Source: Chitinophagaceae bacterium (lineage in GTDB: Bacteria > Bacteroidota > Bacteroidia > Chitinophagales > Chitinophagaceae). Taken from it: a stretch of 64,000 bases of DNA. The DNA is taken from contig JADBXR010000020.1 of assembly GCA_020403425.1 (NCBI GenBank), positions 19,002-83,001 of the forward strand, read 5' to 3'. Below the pieces are notes generated by a model. It was not told the DNA's origin, did not search any database, and worked only from the letters and a program-made list of their open reading frames with translations. The position numbers were made by a program, and so were the translations under genes. Positions 46,122 to 55,161 of this stretch are shown here, one piece after another (position 1 is the first letter of the stretch; every line of letters begins with the position of its first letter).

Positions 46122-49100
46122 TTGGCTATACTGAAGACGATAGGAAGCATACTGGTATTGCTGCTGGTATCTGTAAATACCTTTTCCCAAAACAACCTTG
46201 AGTTTATTGAGAATAAAGGGCAATGGGACAAGCAGATCCGTTTCAAGGGCGAGATGAGCACTGGGGCTTTTTTATTGCAGAACAACGGTTACCGTGTGGT
46301 ATTGTACAATAAGGAAGACCTTACCCGCATCGGAGAATCGGTCCACAAACATGGGGTAAAACCGGAACAGGGAACACTGGGTGCAAAAAATTCATTGGAA
46401 AAACCTTTGCCTTTGCCATCTGAGCAGGAACCGGTTTCTCCGCCATTACGTGGACATGCCTATGAGATGCGGTTTTTACATGCCAATCCTGCACCTGAGA
46501 TAGTGCCGGACAAACCGCTGGAAACCTATGCCAATTATCTTATCGGCAACGATCCCTCCAAATGGGCCAGTGATTGTAAGACCTACCAGGCACTTACCTA
46601 CAAAAATGTGTATCCCAATATTGATGTGCGTTACTATACCGCCAATGGGGTATTGAAATATGATATCATTGTGCATCCCGGCGGAAACCCTGCCAATATC
46701 GCCATGTATTTCGATGGCGCCGAGAACCTGCGTGTAAAAGACGGTGCGCTGCAGATCAAGACCTCTGTGGAAGTGGTGCAGGAAATGGCTCCTTACACGT
46801 ATCAACTGATCGATAACAGCCGAAAAGAAATTCCCTGCAGTTATGATGTGAAGGGCAATATCGTTCAGTTCAAGCTGGGTGCAGGATATTCACGCTCGGC
46901 AACTATGGTGATTGATCCCTCAGTGGTATTCTCCACTTTTACCGGTAGTTCTGCGGATAACTGGGGGTATACCGCCACTTACGATGCCAGTGGTAATTTT
47001 TATGCCGGTGGTATCGTATTTGGAAAGGAGGGTAGTTTTCCTGTCAGCAATGGTGCTTTTCAGCAAACTTACCAGGGTGGAAATAATCAAACAGGCGAAC
47101 AGGGTGGTTTTGATATTGCGATCATGAAATTCGATCCTACCGGTTCTCGCCGGCTTTATGCAACCTATATCGGTGGTACCAATGGAAATGAGCAACCGCA
47201 CAGCCTGGTGGTTGATGGGGCGGGTAACCTGGTGATCGCCGGAAGAACCACTTCCACCGACTACCCTGTGCAGGGTGCATTGAAGACCTATGGTCCGCTG
47301 GGTGGTGGTTGGGACATAGTAGTGACCAAGCTGAATGCGAACGGAACAGGATTGGTGGGGTCGGTGCGTATTGGTGGCAAGGGAGATGATGGTGTGAACA
47401 TCCGTCACAAATATTCTACCCTTGGGGCTGAATCGATCGACCGTAACTATGGCGATGATGCCCGAAGTGAAGTGATCCTGGATAATGCCGGGAATATTTT
47501 GTTCGCTTCCTGCACGCAGTCCTCCAATTTCCCTGTCACCGCGGTCTCTGTACAAACGGGTCTGGGTGGTATCAATGCTAAGAATCGTGCGCAGGATGCA
47601 GTTATCTTAAAATTGACACCGGATCTTGGGCAGGTACTTTTCAGCGTGATCGTTGGTGGTAACGACGATGATGCTGCATTTGTTCTGGCCATTCATCCCT
47701 TTACCAATAATATTTTTGTAGCAGGTGCCACGGCGAGCAGCAATTTCCCGGGAGATAAGACCGGCGCCAAATATGCAACCTACCAGGGTGGACTGAGCGA
47801 TGGTTTTGTTGCGGAATATACGAGCAACGGCGTACCAGTACGGACAGGTTTTTTCGGTACTAGCGGTACCGATGTGATCTATGGTATCCAGTTCGACCGC
47901 TTTGGTTTTCCGTATATTGCCGGGACCACTACCGGTACCTGGCCGGTGGTGAATGCACCTTTTAACCAGGCCAATGGAAAACAGTTCATCGTAAAACTGA
48001 AACCTGATCTGTCCGATTATGTGTATTCCACCGTATTTGGTTCAGGCAGCGCCAATCCTAATCTATCACCTACCGCCTTCCTGGTTGACAGGTGCGAGAA
48101 TGTATATTACTCCGGTTGGGGAGGTTCAGTGAATATCTCTGAGAATTATCCTAACGCAGGAACCAACGGATTACCCATCACTGCAGATGCCTACCAGAAA
48201 TCATCGGATAACAGTGACTTCTACTTTTTTGTCCTCGAGAAGGATGCCAAATCCCAGTTATACGGAAGTTATTTCGGTCAGCTGGGTGGTTTTGGCGAAC
48301 ACGTGGATGGAGGTACCAGCCGCTTCGACAGGAATGGGGTCATCTATCAGGCCATGTGTGCCAATTGTAGTTCTCCCAAGCCCAGATTCCCTACCACGCC
48401 GGGGGTATGGTCGCCGTACAATGGCTCGCAGGGATGTAATCTGGCAGCTGTGAAGATCGCGTTCAATCTGGCTGGTATTGGTGCCGGAATACAGGCTTCT
48501 ATCAACGGGGTACCACGGGATACTTCGGGTTGTGTGCCCATGACGGTGGTCTTTACAGATACCATTGCCATGGGGAAAAAATATATCTGGGATTTTAATG
48601 ATGGCAGCACTCCGGATACGACCACTACACCTTCGGTTACGCATACCTTCAACACCATCGGTATGTACCGGGTGCGCCTGATATCGGTGGATTCTAGCAG
48701 TTGTAATATTTCCGATACGGCTTATGTTACCATGCGGGTACGTGATGACCAGGCAGCATTGAATATGACCGCCGTAAAATTGCCGCCCTGTACATTACTG
48801 GCCTATGAATTCACGAATAACTCAGTGGCCAATAAACCATTTACTAACACCAGTTTCCGCTGGGATTTTGGCGATGGTACCACACAGCTGGCCGGTTTGG
48901 GAAAAGTGACCCATACCTATGCCTCGGCAGGAACCTATAATGTGCGTTTGGTATTGATCGACACCAACTATTGTAATGGTCCCGACAGTATCACCCAGCG
49001 TATACGGATCGCCACCAATGTAAAAGCGCAGTTCACTATACCGGCCAAAGGTTGTGTTCCGTATACAGCCATTTTCGATAATACATCGTTGGGAGGTAGT

Positions 49101-49790
49101 GATTTCATCTGGGATTTTGGTGATGGTACTACGTCAACCCAACACGATCCGCAGCATGAATACACACGTACAGGCGTCTACCGGGTGCGGCTCATTGCCA
49201 ATGACCCGAATACCTGTAACCAGACAGATACCTCGGCCTATTTCACCATAACCGTGAATCCGAACCCTTCTGCATCATTCACGTATACGCCTAATCCAAC
49301 GGAACCGAATACAGCGGTCAGTTTCCTGAATGCCGCAGTGGGGGCAAGCAGTTATAAATGGTTGTTTGGCGATGGCGATACTTTGTTCACGATCAGTACC
49401 GATACTACGGTGCGGCATCTTTTCAATGCGTCAGGAACCTATAATACCTGCCTGGTTGCTTACAATAGTGCAGGGTGCAGTGATACGACCTGCCAGCCCA
49501 TATCCGTGACCATCAACAGCTTGTTGGATGTGCCCAACGCATTTTCACCGAACGGAGATGGGCGCAACGATAAGATCTATGTGCGTGGATACGGTATCGA
49601 ACGGATGACCTGGACCATCTATAACCGCTGGGGTACCGTAGTATACAAAGGAACCGATCCTTACGAAGGGTGGGATGGTACATATAATGGTAAGATCCAG
49701 CCACAGGACGTATACCATTACACATTGGTGGTGGAATTCAGCAGTAAGGAACGTACAACGAAAAAAGGAGATATCACGCTATTGCGATAA
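46122..49790 (+). CDS. Large T9SS type B surface protein with SBBP-like and PKD repeats
   Basis: A 1222-residue cell-surface protein. It begins MAILKTIGSILVLLLVSVNTFS, a signal peptide (TTG start at 46122), then the N-terminal domain with NNLEFIENKGQWDKQIRFKG, a run of beta-propeller-like repeats of the SBBP type (about 300-760), four PKD domains each with WDFGDG-like cores (WDFNDG, WDFGDG, WDFGDG, WLFGDG, about 830-1130), and a CHU_C/gliding-associated T9SS type B end (VPNAFSPNGDGRNDKIYVRG). The next gene, PorP/SprF-like, starts five bases later, as is typical of type B substrates. Confidence 0.93.
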   Translation: MAILKTIGSILVLLLVSVNTFSQNNLEFIENKGQWDKQIRFKGEMSTGAFLLQNNGYRVVLYNKEDLTRIGESVHKHGVKPEQGTLGAKNSLEKPLPLPSEQEPVSPPLRGHAYEMRFLHANPAPEIVPDKPLETYANYLIGNDPSKWASDCKTYQALTYKNVYPNIDVRYYTANGVLKYDIIVHPGGNPANIAMYFDGAENLRVKDGALQIKTSVEVVQEMAPYTYQLIDNSRKEIPCSYDVKGNIVQFKLGAGYSRSATMVIDPSVVFSTFTGSSADNWGYTATYDASGNFYAGGIVFGKEGSFPVSNGAFQQTYQGGNNQTGEQGGFDIAIMKFDPTGSRRLYATYIGGTNGNEQPHSLVVDGAGNLVIAGRTTSTDYPVQGALKTYGPLGGGWDIVVTKLNANGTGLVGSVRIGGKGDDGVNIRHKYSTLGAESIDRNYGDDARSEVILDNAGNILFASCTQSSNFPVTAVSVQTGLGGINAKNRAQDAVILKLTPDLGQVLFSVIVGGNDDDAAFVLAIHPFTNNIFVAGATASSNFPGDKTGAKYATYQGGLSDGFVAEYTSNGVPVRTGFFGTSGTDVIYGIQFDRFGFPYIAGTTTGTWPVVNAPFNQANGKQFIVKLKPDLSDYVYSTVFGSGSANPNLSPTAFLVDRCENVYYSGWGGSVNISENYPNAGTNGLPITADAYQKSSDNSDFYFFVLEKDAKSQLYGSYFGQLGGFGEHVDGGTSRFDRNGVIYQAMCANCSSPKPRFPTTPGVWSPYNGSQGCNLAAVKIAFNLAGIGAGIQASINGVPRDTSGCVPMTVVFTDTIAMGKKYIWDFNDGSTPDTTTTPSVTHTFNTIGMYRVRLISVDSSSCNISDTAYVTMRVRDDQAALNMTAVKLPPCTLLAYEFTNNSVANKPFTNTSFRWDFGDGTTQLAGLGKVTHTYASAGTYNVRLVLIDTNYCNGPDSITQRIRIATNVKAQFTIPAKGCVPYTAIFDNTSLGGSDFIWDFGDGTTSTQHDPQHEYTRTGVYRVRLIANDPNTCNQTDTSAYFTITVNPNPSASFTYTPNPTEPNTAVSFLNAAVGASSYKWLFGDGDTLFTISTDTTVRHLFNASGTYNTCLVAYNSAGCSDTTCQPISVTINSLLDVPNAFSPNGDGRNDKIYVRGYGIERMTWTIYNRWGTVVYKGTDPYEGWDGTYNGKIQPQDVYHYTLVVEFSSKERTTKKGDITLLR

Positions 49791-49794
49791 GGTT

Positions 49795-50820
49795 ATGCAG
49801 GTAAGAAAGAAAATACTAATGGCACTGGTAACCCTGCTGATGGCGGGGACAGGAGATGCGCAGGACCTGCACTTTTCGCAGTACTTCAACATACCCATGC
49901 TGGTGAACCCGGCCAATACCGGTTTTAATCCGGATTACGATTTTAGGGTGGGAGGTAATTACCGCAATCAATGGGCCAGCGTAGGTGGGAACCCGTATCG
50001 CACCATGAGCGTATGGGCCGATACCAAACTATTCACCGACCGTTTCGAGAATGGCTGGCTGGGCGTGGGCGGTTCCATTTTAAAAGATGTGGCAGGTAGT
50101 GGCAGCTTGTCTTCCACAGGCGGTTTTGCCAGTGTTGCCTATCACCAGATGCTGGGTTATAACAGTTTGCTGAGCGGTGGTTTTTCGCTGGGTTATGTAT
50201 CCAAACGCATCGACCTCTCCAAACTCACATTTGATAACCAGTGGAACGGCAGTTTCTTTGATGTTACCATACCGCCTAATGAACCTTTTGCCTATAATAA
50301 GGTCAATTACCTGGACCTACAAGTGGGCCTTAACTACGCCTATTTTGCTTCTGAGAATGTATATTTCAATGCCGGACTGAGTGTGATGCACATCAACCGC
50401 CCGCGGGAAAGTTTTTTTGATGCCACGGTATCGGATAACCGTGTACAAAGAAGGTATACGGCTTTTCTGAACAGCAGTATCAAGATACAGGATGTTTGGA
50501 TCCTGAACCCGAATGTGTATGTAAGTAAAATGGGCAACAGCTGGGAGACAGTTTTGGGCTTCAATGCCAACCGCGACCTTACCGGCGATGGCCTTTCCCA
50601 ATTCATTATCGGTCTCTATTACCGTAACAAGGATGCGCTGATCCCGATGTTGGGTTACCAGGTGAACGATCTCAGGTTCACCATCAATTACGATGCAACG
50701 GTGTCGAGCCTGAGTAGCTTGAACGGCACACGTGGCGCCTATGAACTGTCCATCGTGAAAACCGGGATATTCCCATCCAGTGCCGGAAAATCGGTACGTT
50801 GTCCAACCGTTCGTTTTTAA
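49795..50820 (+). CDS. PorP/SprF-family type IX secretion outer-membrane protein
   Basis: A 341-residue outer-membrane protein with signal peptide (MALVTLLMAGTGDAQ) and the family hallmark QDLHFSQYFNIPMLVNPANTGF, followed by a beta-barrel. Relatives of SprF help secrete and anchor the type B surface protein encoded just upstream. I chose ATG 49795, five bases after the previous stop; the frame can be extended back into the PKD gene but without support. Pairing of CHU_C proteins with SprF-like proteins is established in Flavobacteria. Confidence 0.92.
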   Translation: MQVRKKILMALVTLLMAGTGDAQDLHFSQYFNIPMLVNPANTGFNPDYDFRVGGNYRNQWASVGGNPYRTMSVWADTKLFTDRFENGWLGVGGSILKDVAGSGSLSSTGGFASVAYHQMLGYNSLLSGGFSLGYVSKRIDLSKLTFDNQWNGSFFDVTIPPNEPFAYNKVNYLDLQVGLNYAYFASENVYFNAGLSVMHINRPRESFFDATVSDNRVQRRYTAFLNSSIKIQDVWILNPNVYVSKMGNSWETVLGFNANRDLTGDGLSQFIIGLYYRNKDALIPMLGYQVNDLRFTINYDATVSSLSSLNGTRGAYELSIVKTGIFPSSAGKSVRCPTVRF

Positions 50821-50841
50821 TTCCGGATAGGGTAAAATATA

Positions 50842-50889
50842 GAATAGGGTAGTCGCGCAGGGAGGATCCGCTGCATGACTACCCTATTC
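50842..50889. terminator. Probable hairpin terminator after the PorP/SprF gene
   Basis: GAATAGGGTAGTC (50842-50854) pairs exactly with GACTACCCTATTC (50877-50889). There is no strong T-run, so terminator strength is uncertain. It lies between converging genes and could act for both. Confidence 0.6.
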
Positions 50890-50918
50890 AGTTGGTACGG
50901 GGGATAGTGAATCCGTAT

Positions 50919-51701
50919 TTACAGCGATGAGATGCCATCTCCATCACTGCGGATGCTGTAATCTTCTTCTTTGAAATATTTCCTGTATTTGTCGTTCACT
51001 TCTTTCGATTGTTTGGTACCGTTGATATAGAGTTCCCCTTTCTTTACTTCGATCCGGTATCCCTTCTTACGGTCGATCAGACCGTCTTTTTCCAGACTTT
51101 CCGTAAACTCTTTCAACTGCGCGATCTCTTTTTTCGCTTTTTCAATGCCTACTTTGGCTTCAGCCATACCTTTCTCCACATCTTTCCTGATTTTTTCCAT
51201 ATCGATCTTTGATTTCAGTCTGGCCTCGCTCATTTCTTCCTTGGCCTTTGCCATTTCTTTTTCGATCTGTTTCTTGTCGATATCCTTCATTTTCTTTTCA
51301 GCTTCGCGCAGTGAACGTTCCACTTCGGTCCTGGTTTTTTCCCAATCCACTTTTGCGAGGGCTGTCTGTACTTCGCGGCTGATCTTTTCAAAATCGATCT
51401 TTTTCATTTCGTCCATGGCAGCTTTCAGCTCTTTGTCCATTTTTGCGAAGTCGATATTCATGTTCTTGTTCAGTTCCTCTGCGGCACGGTCCAGTTCCTT
51501 TGAGGCCTTGTCGAGGTCACCAACGGTATAATCCCTGTTCTGGGAATACTTTTTACGGGGTTTGCTGGTATCGTCCTGGTAATGAATGCTGTAAGGTTTT
51601 ACCGGGATCTGGTTGTTCTCAGCGGTTCTCCAGGAAAGGATGCCTAGCGTGGCAATAGCTATTCCTGCCAGTGCCAGCCCATTTTTTACTTGATGTTTCA
51701 T
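50919..51701 (-). CDS. Membrane-anchored coiled-coil protein of unknown function
   Basis: I recognise no named family. The 260-residue product has one N-terminal hydrophobic segment (LALAGIAIATLGILSW) and then about 150 residues of highly charged helix with heptad-like AxxEMxKA... pattern (TALAKVDWEKTRTEVERSLR, AKAKEEMSEARLKSKIDMEK), followed by a short C-terminal domain (KGYRIEVKKGELYINGTKQS). It looks like an envelope-anchored coiled coil. Similar proteins occur in Chitinophagaceae; function unknown. A TATATTTA element lies upstream. Confidence 0.8.
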   Translation of the reverse strand: MKHQVKNGLALAGIAIATLGILSWRTAENNQIPVKPYSIHYQDDTSKPRKKYSQNRDYTVGDLDKASKELDRAAEELNKNMNIDFAKMDKELKAAMDEMKKIDFEKISREVQTALAKVDWEKTRTEVERSLREAEKKMKDIDKKQIEKEMAKAKEEMSEARLKSKIDMEKIRKDVEKGMAEAKVGIEKAKKEIAQLKEFTESLEKDGLIDRKKGYRIEVKKGELYINGTKQSKEVNDKYRKYFKEEDYSIRSDGDGISSL

Positions 51702-51887
51702 AGTTGCATGGTTTGGTAAACGAATAATTTCGTAGTAAATATACGATTGAATTCGTAATTCGCTCCACCGGTCGTCATTTTTTTATTTATTTAACAAATA
51801 GGTCAGGAGGACTAATCTGGGTGGTCAAATATATTCTGCGCATTCCTGCTCCTTAATTTTTATCTTGCGGCATATCAACGACCCGCT

Positions 51888-53180
51888 ATGAAATATTTGC
51901 CGCTGAATCCGCAACTCTTCATCAATAACCGGAAAAGGTTTGTGAAAGAGATGTTGCCCAACAGCATTGCCATATTTGTGAGCAATGATGAGTTTCCTTC
52001 CAATGGCGATGCGCTTCACTCTTTCAAGCAGAATACAGATCTGTTCTGGCTATCCGGTATCAACCAGGAAGATTCCATGGTGATCCTGTTCCCCGATAAC
52101 CCAGATCCCAAATACCGTGAGGTGTTGGTGTTGGTTCGTCCCAACGAGCTGAAAGAGAAATGGGATGGTAAACGCTTGCGGGCAAAGGAAGCTGCAGAAA
52201 TTTCAGGTATCCAGACCATCGTATGGCTGGATACGATCGATGCACCCTTGCAGACCTGGGTTCACCTGGCGGATCATATTTATCTGGATACGAATGAGAA
52301 CGACCGGAAAGCTTCCCATATCCGCAGTCGCGAATACCGTTTTGTGGATGAGATGAAAGCGGCCTATCCGCTGCATTCGTTCCAGCGCGCTGCCAGGATC
52401 ATGAAGCAACTCCGCAGCATCAAGACCAAGGAAGAGATAGAAGTGGTGCAGAAAGCGATCGATATCACCGAAAATACTTTTCGCAGGCTGTTACAGTTCA
52501 TCAGGCCCGGTGTAACTGAATATGAGATCGAAGCCGAGATCTGGCATAGCTTCTTAAGCCAGCGGGCAACGGGTCCTGCTTACGGCAGCATCATTGCCAG
52601 CGGTGATAATGCCAGAACCCTGCACTATGTTTCCAACAATGCCGAATGTAAGGATGGCGAACTGATCCTGATGGACTTTGGTGCCGAATACGGTAATTAC
52701 TGCGCCGATCTGACACGTACCGTTCCGGTGAACGGTAAATTCGGTCGCAGGCAGAAAACTGTCTATAATGCCTGCCTGCATTTACATAACTATTGCAAAA
52801 GCATTCTAAAACCTGGTATATCCATTGTTGAATACACAGAAAAAGTAGGAGAGGAAGCCACCCAGCAGTTCCTGAAGATCGGCCTGCTGCGCAAATCGGA
52901 TGTGAAGAACGAAGATCCCGAGAACCGGGCCTACCGTAAATACCTGTACCATGGCATTTCGCACCATCTGGGCCTTGATGTACACGACCTGGGAACCCGT
53001 ACCGCACCCATACAGGCAGGTATGTTGTTCACCATCGAACCGGGTATCTATATCGAAGAAGAGAAAATGGGGATCCGTATTGAAAATAATTTCTGGATCA
53101 CTAAGAATGGTAACATTGATTTAATGAAGAATATCCCGATTACCGTAGAAGAGATCGAAGCTTTGATGAAAAGAAAATAG
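51888..53180 (+). CDS. Xaa-Pro aminopeptidase (M24B)
   Basis: Cleaves N-terminal residues before proline. The 430-residue protein has the AMP_N domain (residues 1-150) and the pita-bread M24 domain with metal ligands in ILMDFGAEYGNYCADLTRT (two Asp), HGISHHLGLDVHD (His), FTIEPGIYIE (Glu) and IRIENNFWIT (Glu). No signal peptide, so cytoplasmic. It is separated from pssA by 73 bases. Confidence 0.94.
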   Translation: MKYLPLNPQLFINNRKRFVKEMLPNSIAIFVSNDEFPSNGDALHSFKQNTDLFWLSGINQEDSMVILFPDNPDPKYREVLVLVRPNELKEKWDGKRLRAKEAAEISGIQTIVWLDTIDAPLQTWVHLADHIYLDTNENDRKASHIRSREYRFVDEMKAAYPLHSFQRAARIMKQLRSIKTKEEIEVVQKAIDITENTFRRLLQFIRPGVTEYEIEAEIWHSFLSQRATGPAYGSIIASGDNARTLHYVSNNAECKDGELILMDFGAEYGNYCADLTRTVPVNGKFGRRQKTVYNACLHLHNYCKSILKPGISIVEYTEKVGEEATQQFLKIGLLRKSDVKNEDPENRAYRKYLYHGISHHLGLDVHDLGTRTAPIQAGMLFTIEPGIYIEEEKMGIRIENNFWITKNGNIDLMKNIPITVEEIEALMKRK

Positions 53181-53253
53181 TTGATCGTTCCCGGTCCATC
53201 AGCGTTTTTGACATAACGCGATGGAACAGGACCAATGACCCCCAGAACCAGGC

Positions 53254-54015
53254 ATGAAACAGATCCCCAACCTATTTACCTTACTGAACCTGCTGGCCGG
53301 ATGTCTGGCCATTGTTGCGATCATGCAGTCGGGCCTGACCCTTTCGGTCGACGCCATTGGCGAGAACCTGGTAGTGATACCTGAAAAGATCTGGCTCGCC
53401 AGCCTGTTCATAGGCCTGGCAGCTGTAGTTGATTTTCTGGACGGTTTTGTTGCACGCATGTTGCAGGTGCCTTCCGAATTGGGCAAACAGCTGGATTCGC
53501 TGGCAGATACCGTGAGTTTTGGCGTGGCCCCGGGATTGATCGCTTACCAGTTCCTGCGATTGTGTTTTGCCCAACAGGAAGATGGCCTGGATATCAGCAC
53601 CCTTTGGCTGTTGCCGGCATTCATACTGCCTTGTGCCGGCGCTTACCGACTGGCGCGGTTCAATATCGACCATTCGCAGGGATATGGTTTCAAGGGTGTG
53701 CCCATACCTGCCGTTGGATTGTTATTCGCCTCTTTTCCGCTGATCTACTGGTATTCAGGTAGCGATTTTCTGATCAATCTGATGCTGAATAAATGGTTCT
53801 GGTATGGAACAGTGCTGCTTTGCAGTTATCTGATGGTGTCTCGCCTGCCCATGCTGGCGCTCAAGTTCTCCGGTATCACCACGCGTAAACTGCTGCCTTT
53901 CCTGATCATCGCCCTGTTGGCGCTGGCCAGCGGGCTAAGTTTTGGCTGGCTGGCAGTTCCCATCGCGTTTATTGCGTATGTAATTCTATCTTTGACCTTC
54001 AAACAACCCGAATAG
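53254..54015 (+). CDS. pssA: CDP-diacylglycerol--serine O-phosphatidyltransferase
   Basis: Makes phosphatidylserine, precursor of phosphatidylethanolamine, in the inner membrane. The 253-residue protein has about eight hydrophobic segments and the CDP-alcohol motif DG-x2-AR-x8-G-x3-D-x3-D (FLDGFVARMLQVPSELGKQ, then LDSLAD). purS starts five bases after its stop. Confidence 0.92.
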   Translation: MKQIPNLFTLLNLLAGCLAIVAIMQSGLTLSVDAIGENLVVIPEKIWLASLFIGLAAVVDFLDGFVARMLQVPSELGKQLDSLADTVSFGVAPGLIAYQFLRLCFAQQEDGLDISTLWLLPAFILPCAGAYRLARFNIDHSQGYGFKGVPIPAVGLLFASFPLIYWYSGSDFLINLMLNKWFWYGTVLLCSYLMVSRLPMLALKFSGITTRKLLPFLIIALLALASGLSFGWLAVPIAFIAYVILSLTFKQPE

Positions 54016-54019
54016 TATC

Positions 54020-54268
54020 ATGACCTATCATGTTCAGATCAAAGTAATGCCTTTGAAAGACCTGCTGGATCCGCAGGGCAAAGCCGTAATGGGCGGATTG
54101 CAGAACCTGGGATTACATGCCGTAGCCGATGTGCGCGTTGGAAAACACATTACTCTGGATATAGAAGCTTCCAGCGAGGCAGAGGCCAAACAGATAGCCG
54201 ATGAAGCCAGCAAAAAATTACTGGCCAACCCGGTGATGGAATTTTATGAGATCGAATTGATCAATTGA
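54020..54268 (+). CDS. purS: Phosphoribosylformylglycinamidine synthase subunit PurS
   Basis: PurS bridges PurL and PurQ in bacteria with the split enzyme. The 82-residue product matches PurS in size and motifs (IKVMPLKDLLDPQGKAV, DVRVGKHI, LANPVMEFYEIE). It starts right after pssA, so expression may be coupled. Confidence 0.9.
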   Translation: MTYHVQIKVMPLKDLLDPQGKAVMGGLQNLGLHAVADVRVGKHITLDIEASSEAEAKQIADEASKKLLANPVMEFYEIELIN

Positions 54269-54269
54269 A

Positions 54270-54355
54270 TAGTTTGGGGTTGGGGGTTGGGAGTTTGGGG
54301 TTCTGTTCATGTCAACCCCAAACTCCAAACCCCAAACTCCAAACCCAAACTCCCT
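54270..54355. repeat. Word-iterated inverted repeat, GTTTGGG family (locus L)
   Basis: GAGTTTGGGGTT (54291-54302) is exactly inverted at 54314-54325 with an 11-base loop, and both arms continue with GTTTGGG-like words. Uses the same words as locus F. It fills the purS-rsmI gap and reaches into the open frame before rsmI. Confidence 0.78.
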
Positions 54356-54359
54356 TCCC

Positions 54360-55025
54360 TTGCTTTACCTTGTTCCCACGCCGCTTGGTAACCTGAAAGA
54401 CATCACGCTCCGTTCGCTGGAAGTTTTGCAGCAGGTGGATGTGATCCTTTGTGAGGATACAAGGACCTCTGCTCGTTTGCTGAACCACTACCAGATACAG
54501 AAACCGGTATCACCCTACCACCAGCACAACGAACATAAGATCGTACAGCATATTGTAGACCAGTTGCGTGCCGGTAAGACCATGGCGCTGATCACCGATG
54601 CGGGTACCCCGGGTATTTCTGATCCTGCCTTCCTGCTGGTGCGGGAATGCATCAAACAGGACGTGAAAGTGGAATGCTTGCCCGGCGCCACCGCTTTTGT
54701 GCCGGCGCTGGTGAACAGTGGCATACCCACCAACCGCTTCGTGTTCGAAGGCTTCCTGCCCATTAAAAAAGGCAGGCAAACACTGTTGAAACAACTGGCA
54801 GAAGAGGAACGTACCATGATCATCTACGAAAGCCCGATGCGGCTGGTAAAGACGCTGGAAGAATTCATCACCTATTTCGGCGCCGACAGACAATGTTGTG
54901 TGAGCCGCGAGTTAACCAAGATGTTCGAAGAGAACAAACGGGGTACACTACGCGAAGTGGCCGATCATTTCAAGGCCAAAGCGGTGAAAGGTGAGATCGT
55001 GATCGTTCTTGCCGGTAAGGAATAA
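54360..55025 (+). CDS. rsmI: 16S rRNA (cytidine 1402-2'-O)-methyltransferase RsmI
   Basis: Methylates the ribose of C1402 in 16S rRNA. The 221-residue product from the TTG at 54360 begins MLYLVPTPLGNLKDITLR, exactly the family N-terminus. An ATG at 54309 gives 17 extra residues rich in Pro/Asn that are encoded by repeat L, so I reject it. Later motifs include VDVILCEDTRTS, ITDAGTPGISDP and GATAFVPALV. Confidence 0.92.
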   Translation: MLYLVPTPLGNLKDITLRSLEVLQQVDVILCEDTRTSARLLNHYQIQKPVSPYHQHNEHKIVQHIVDQLRAGKTMALITDAGTPGISDPAFLLVRECIKQDVKVECLPGATAFVPALVNSGIPTNRFVFEGFLPIKKGRQTLLKQLAEEERTMIIYESPMRLVKTLEEFITYFGADRQCCVSRELTKMFEENKRGTLREVADHFKAKAVKGEIVIVLAGKE

Positions 55026-55161
55026 GTGTGCTGGTGCCACTTGCGGGCCTGTTACGGCCAGATTCACCCCTTACCCGTTTTCTTTTACCCATTGGACCTT
55101 ATTCTGCACTTTCTAAGCCGAATTTCCTGAAATTTACCCCTCCTAAAAATTACCTCATCAC

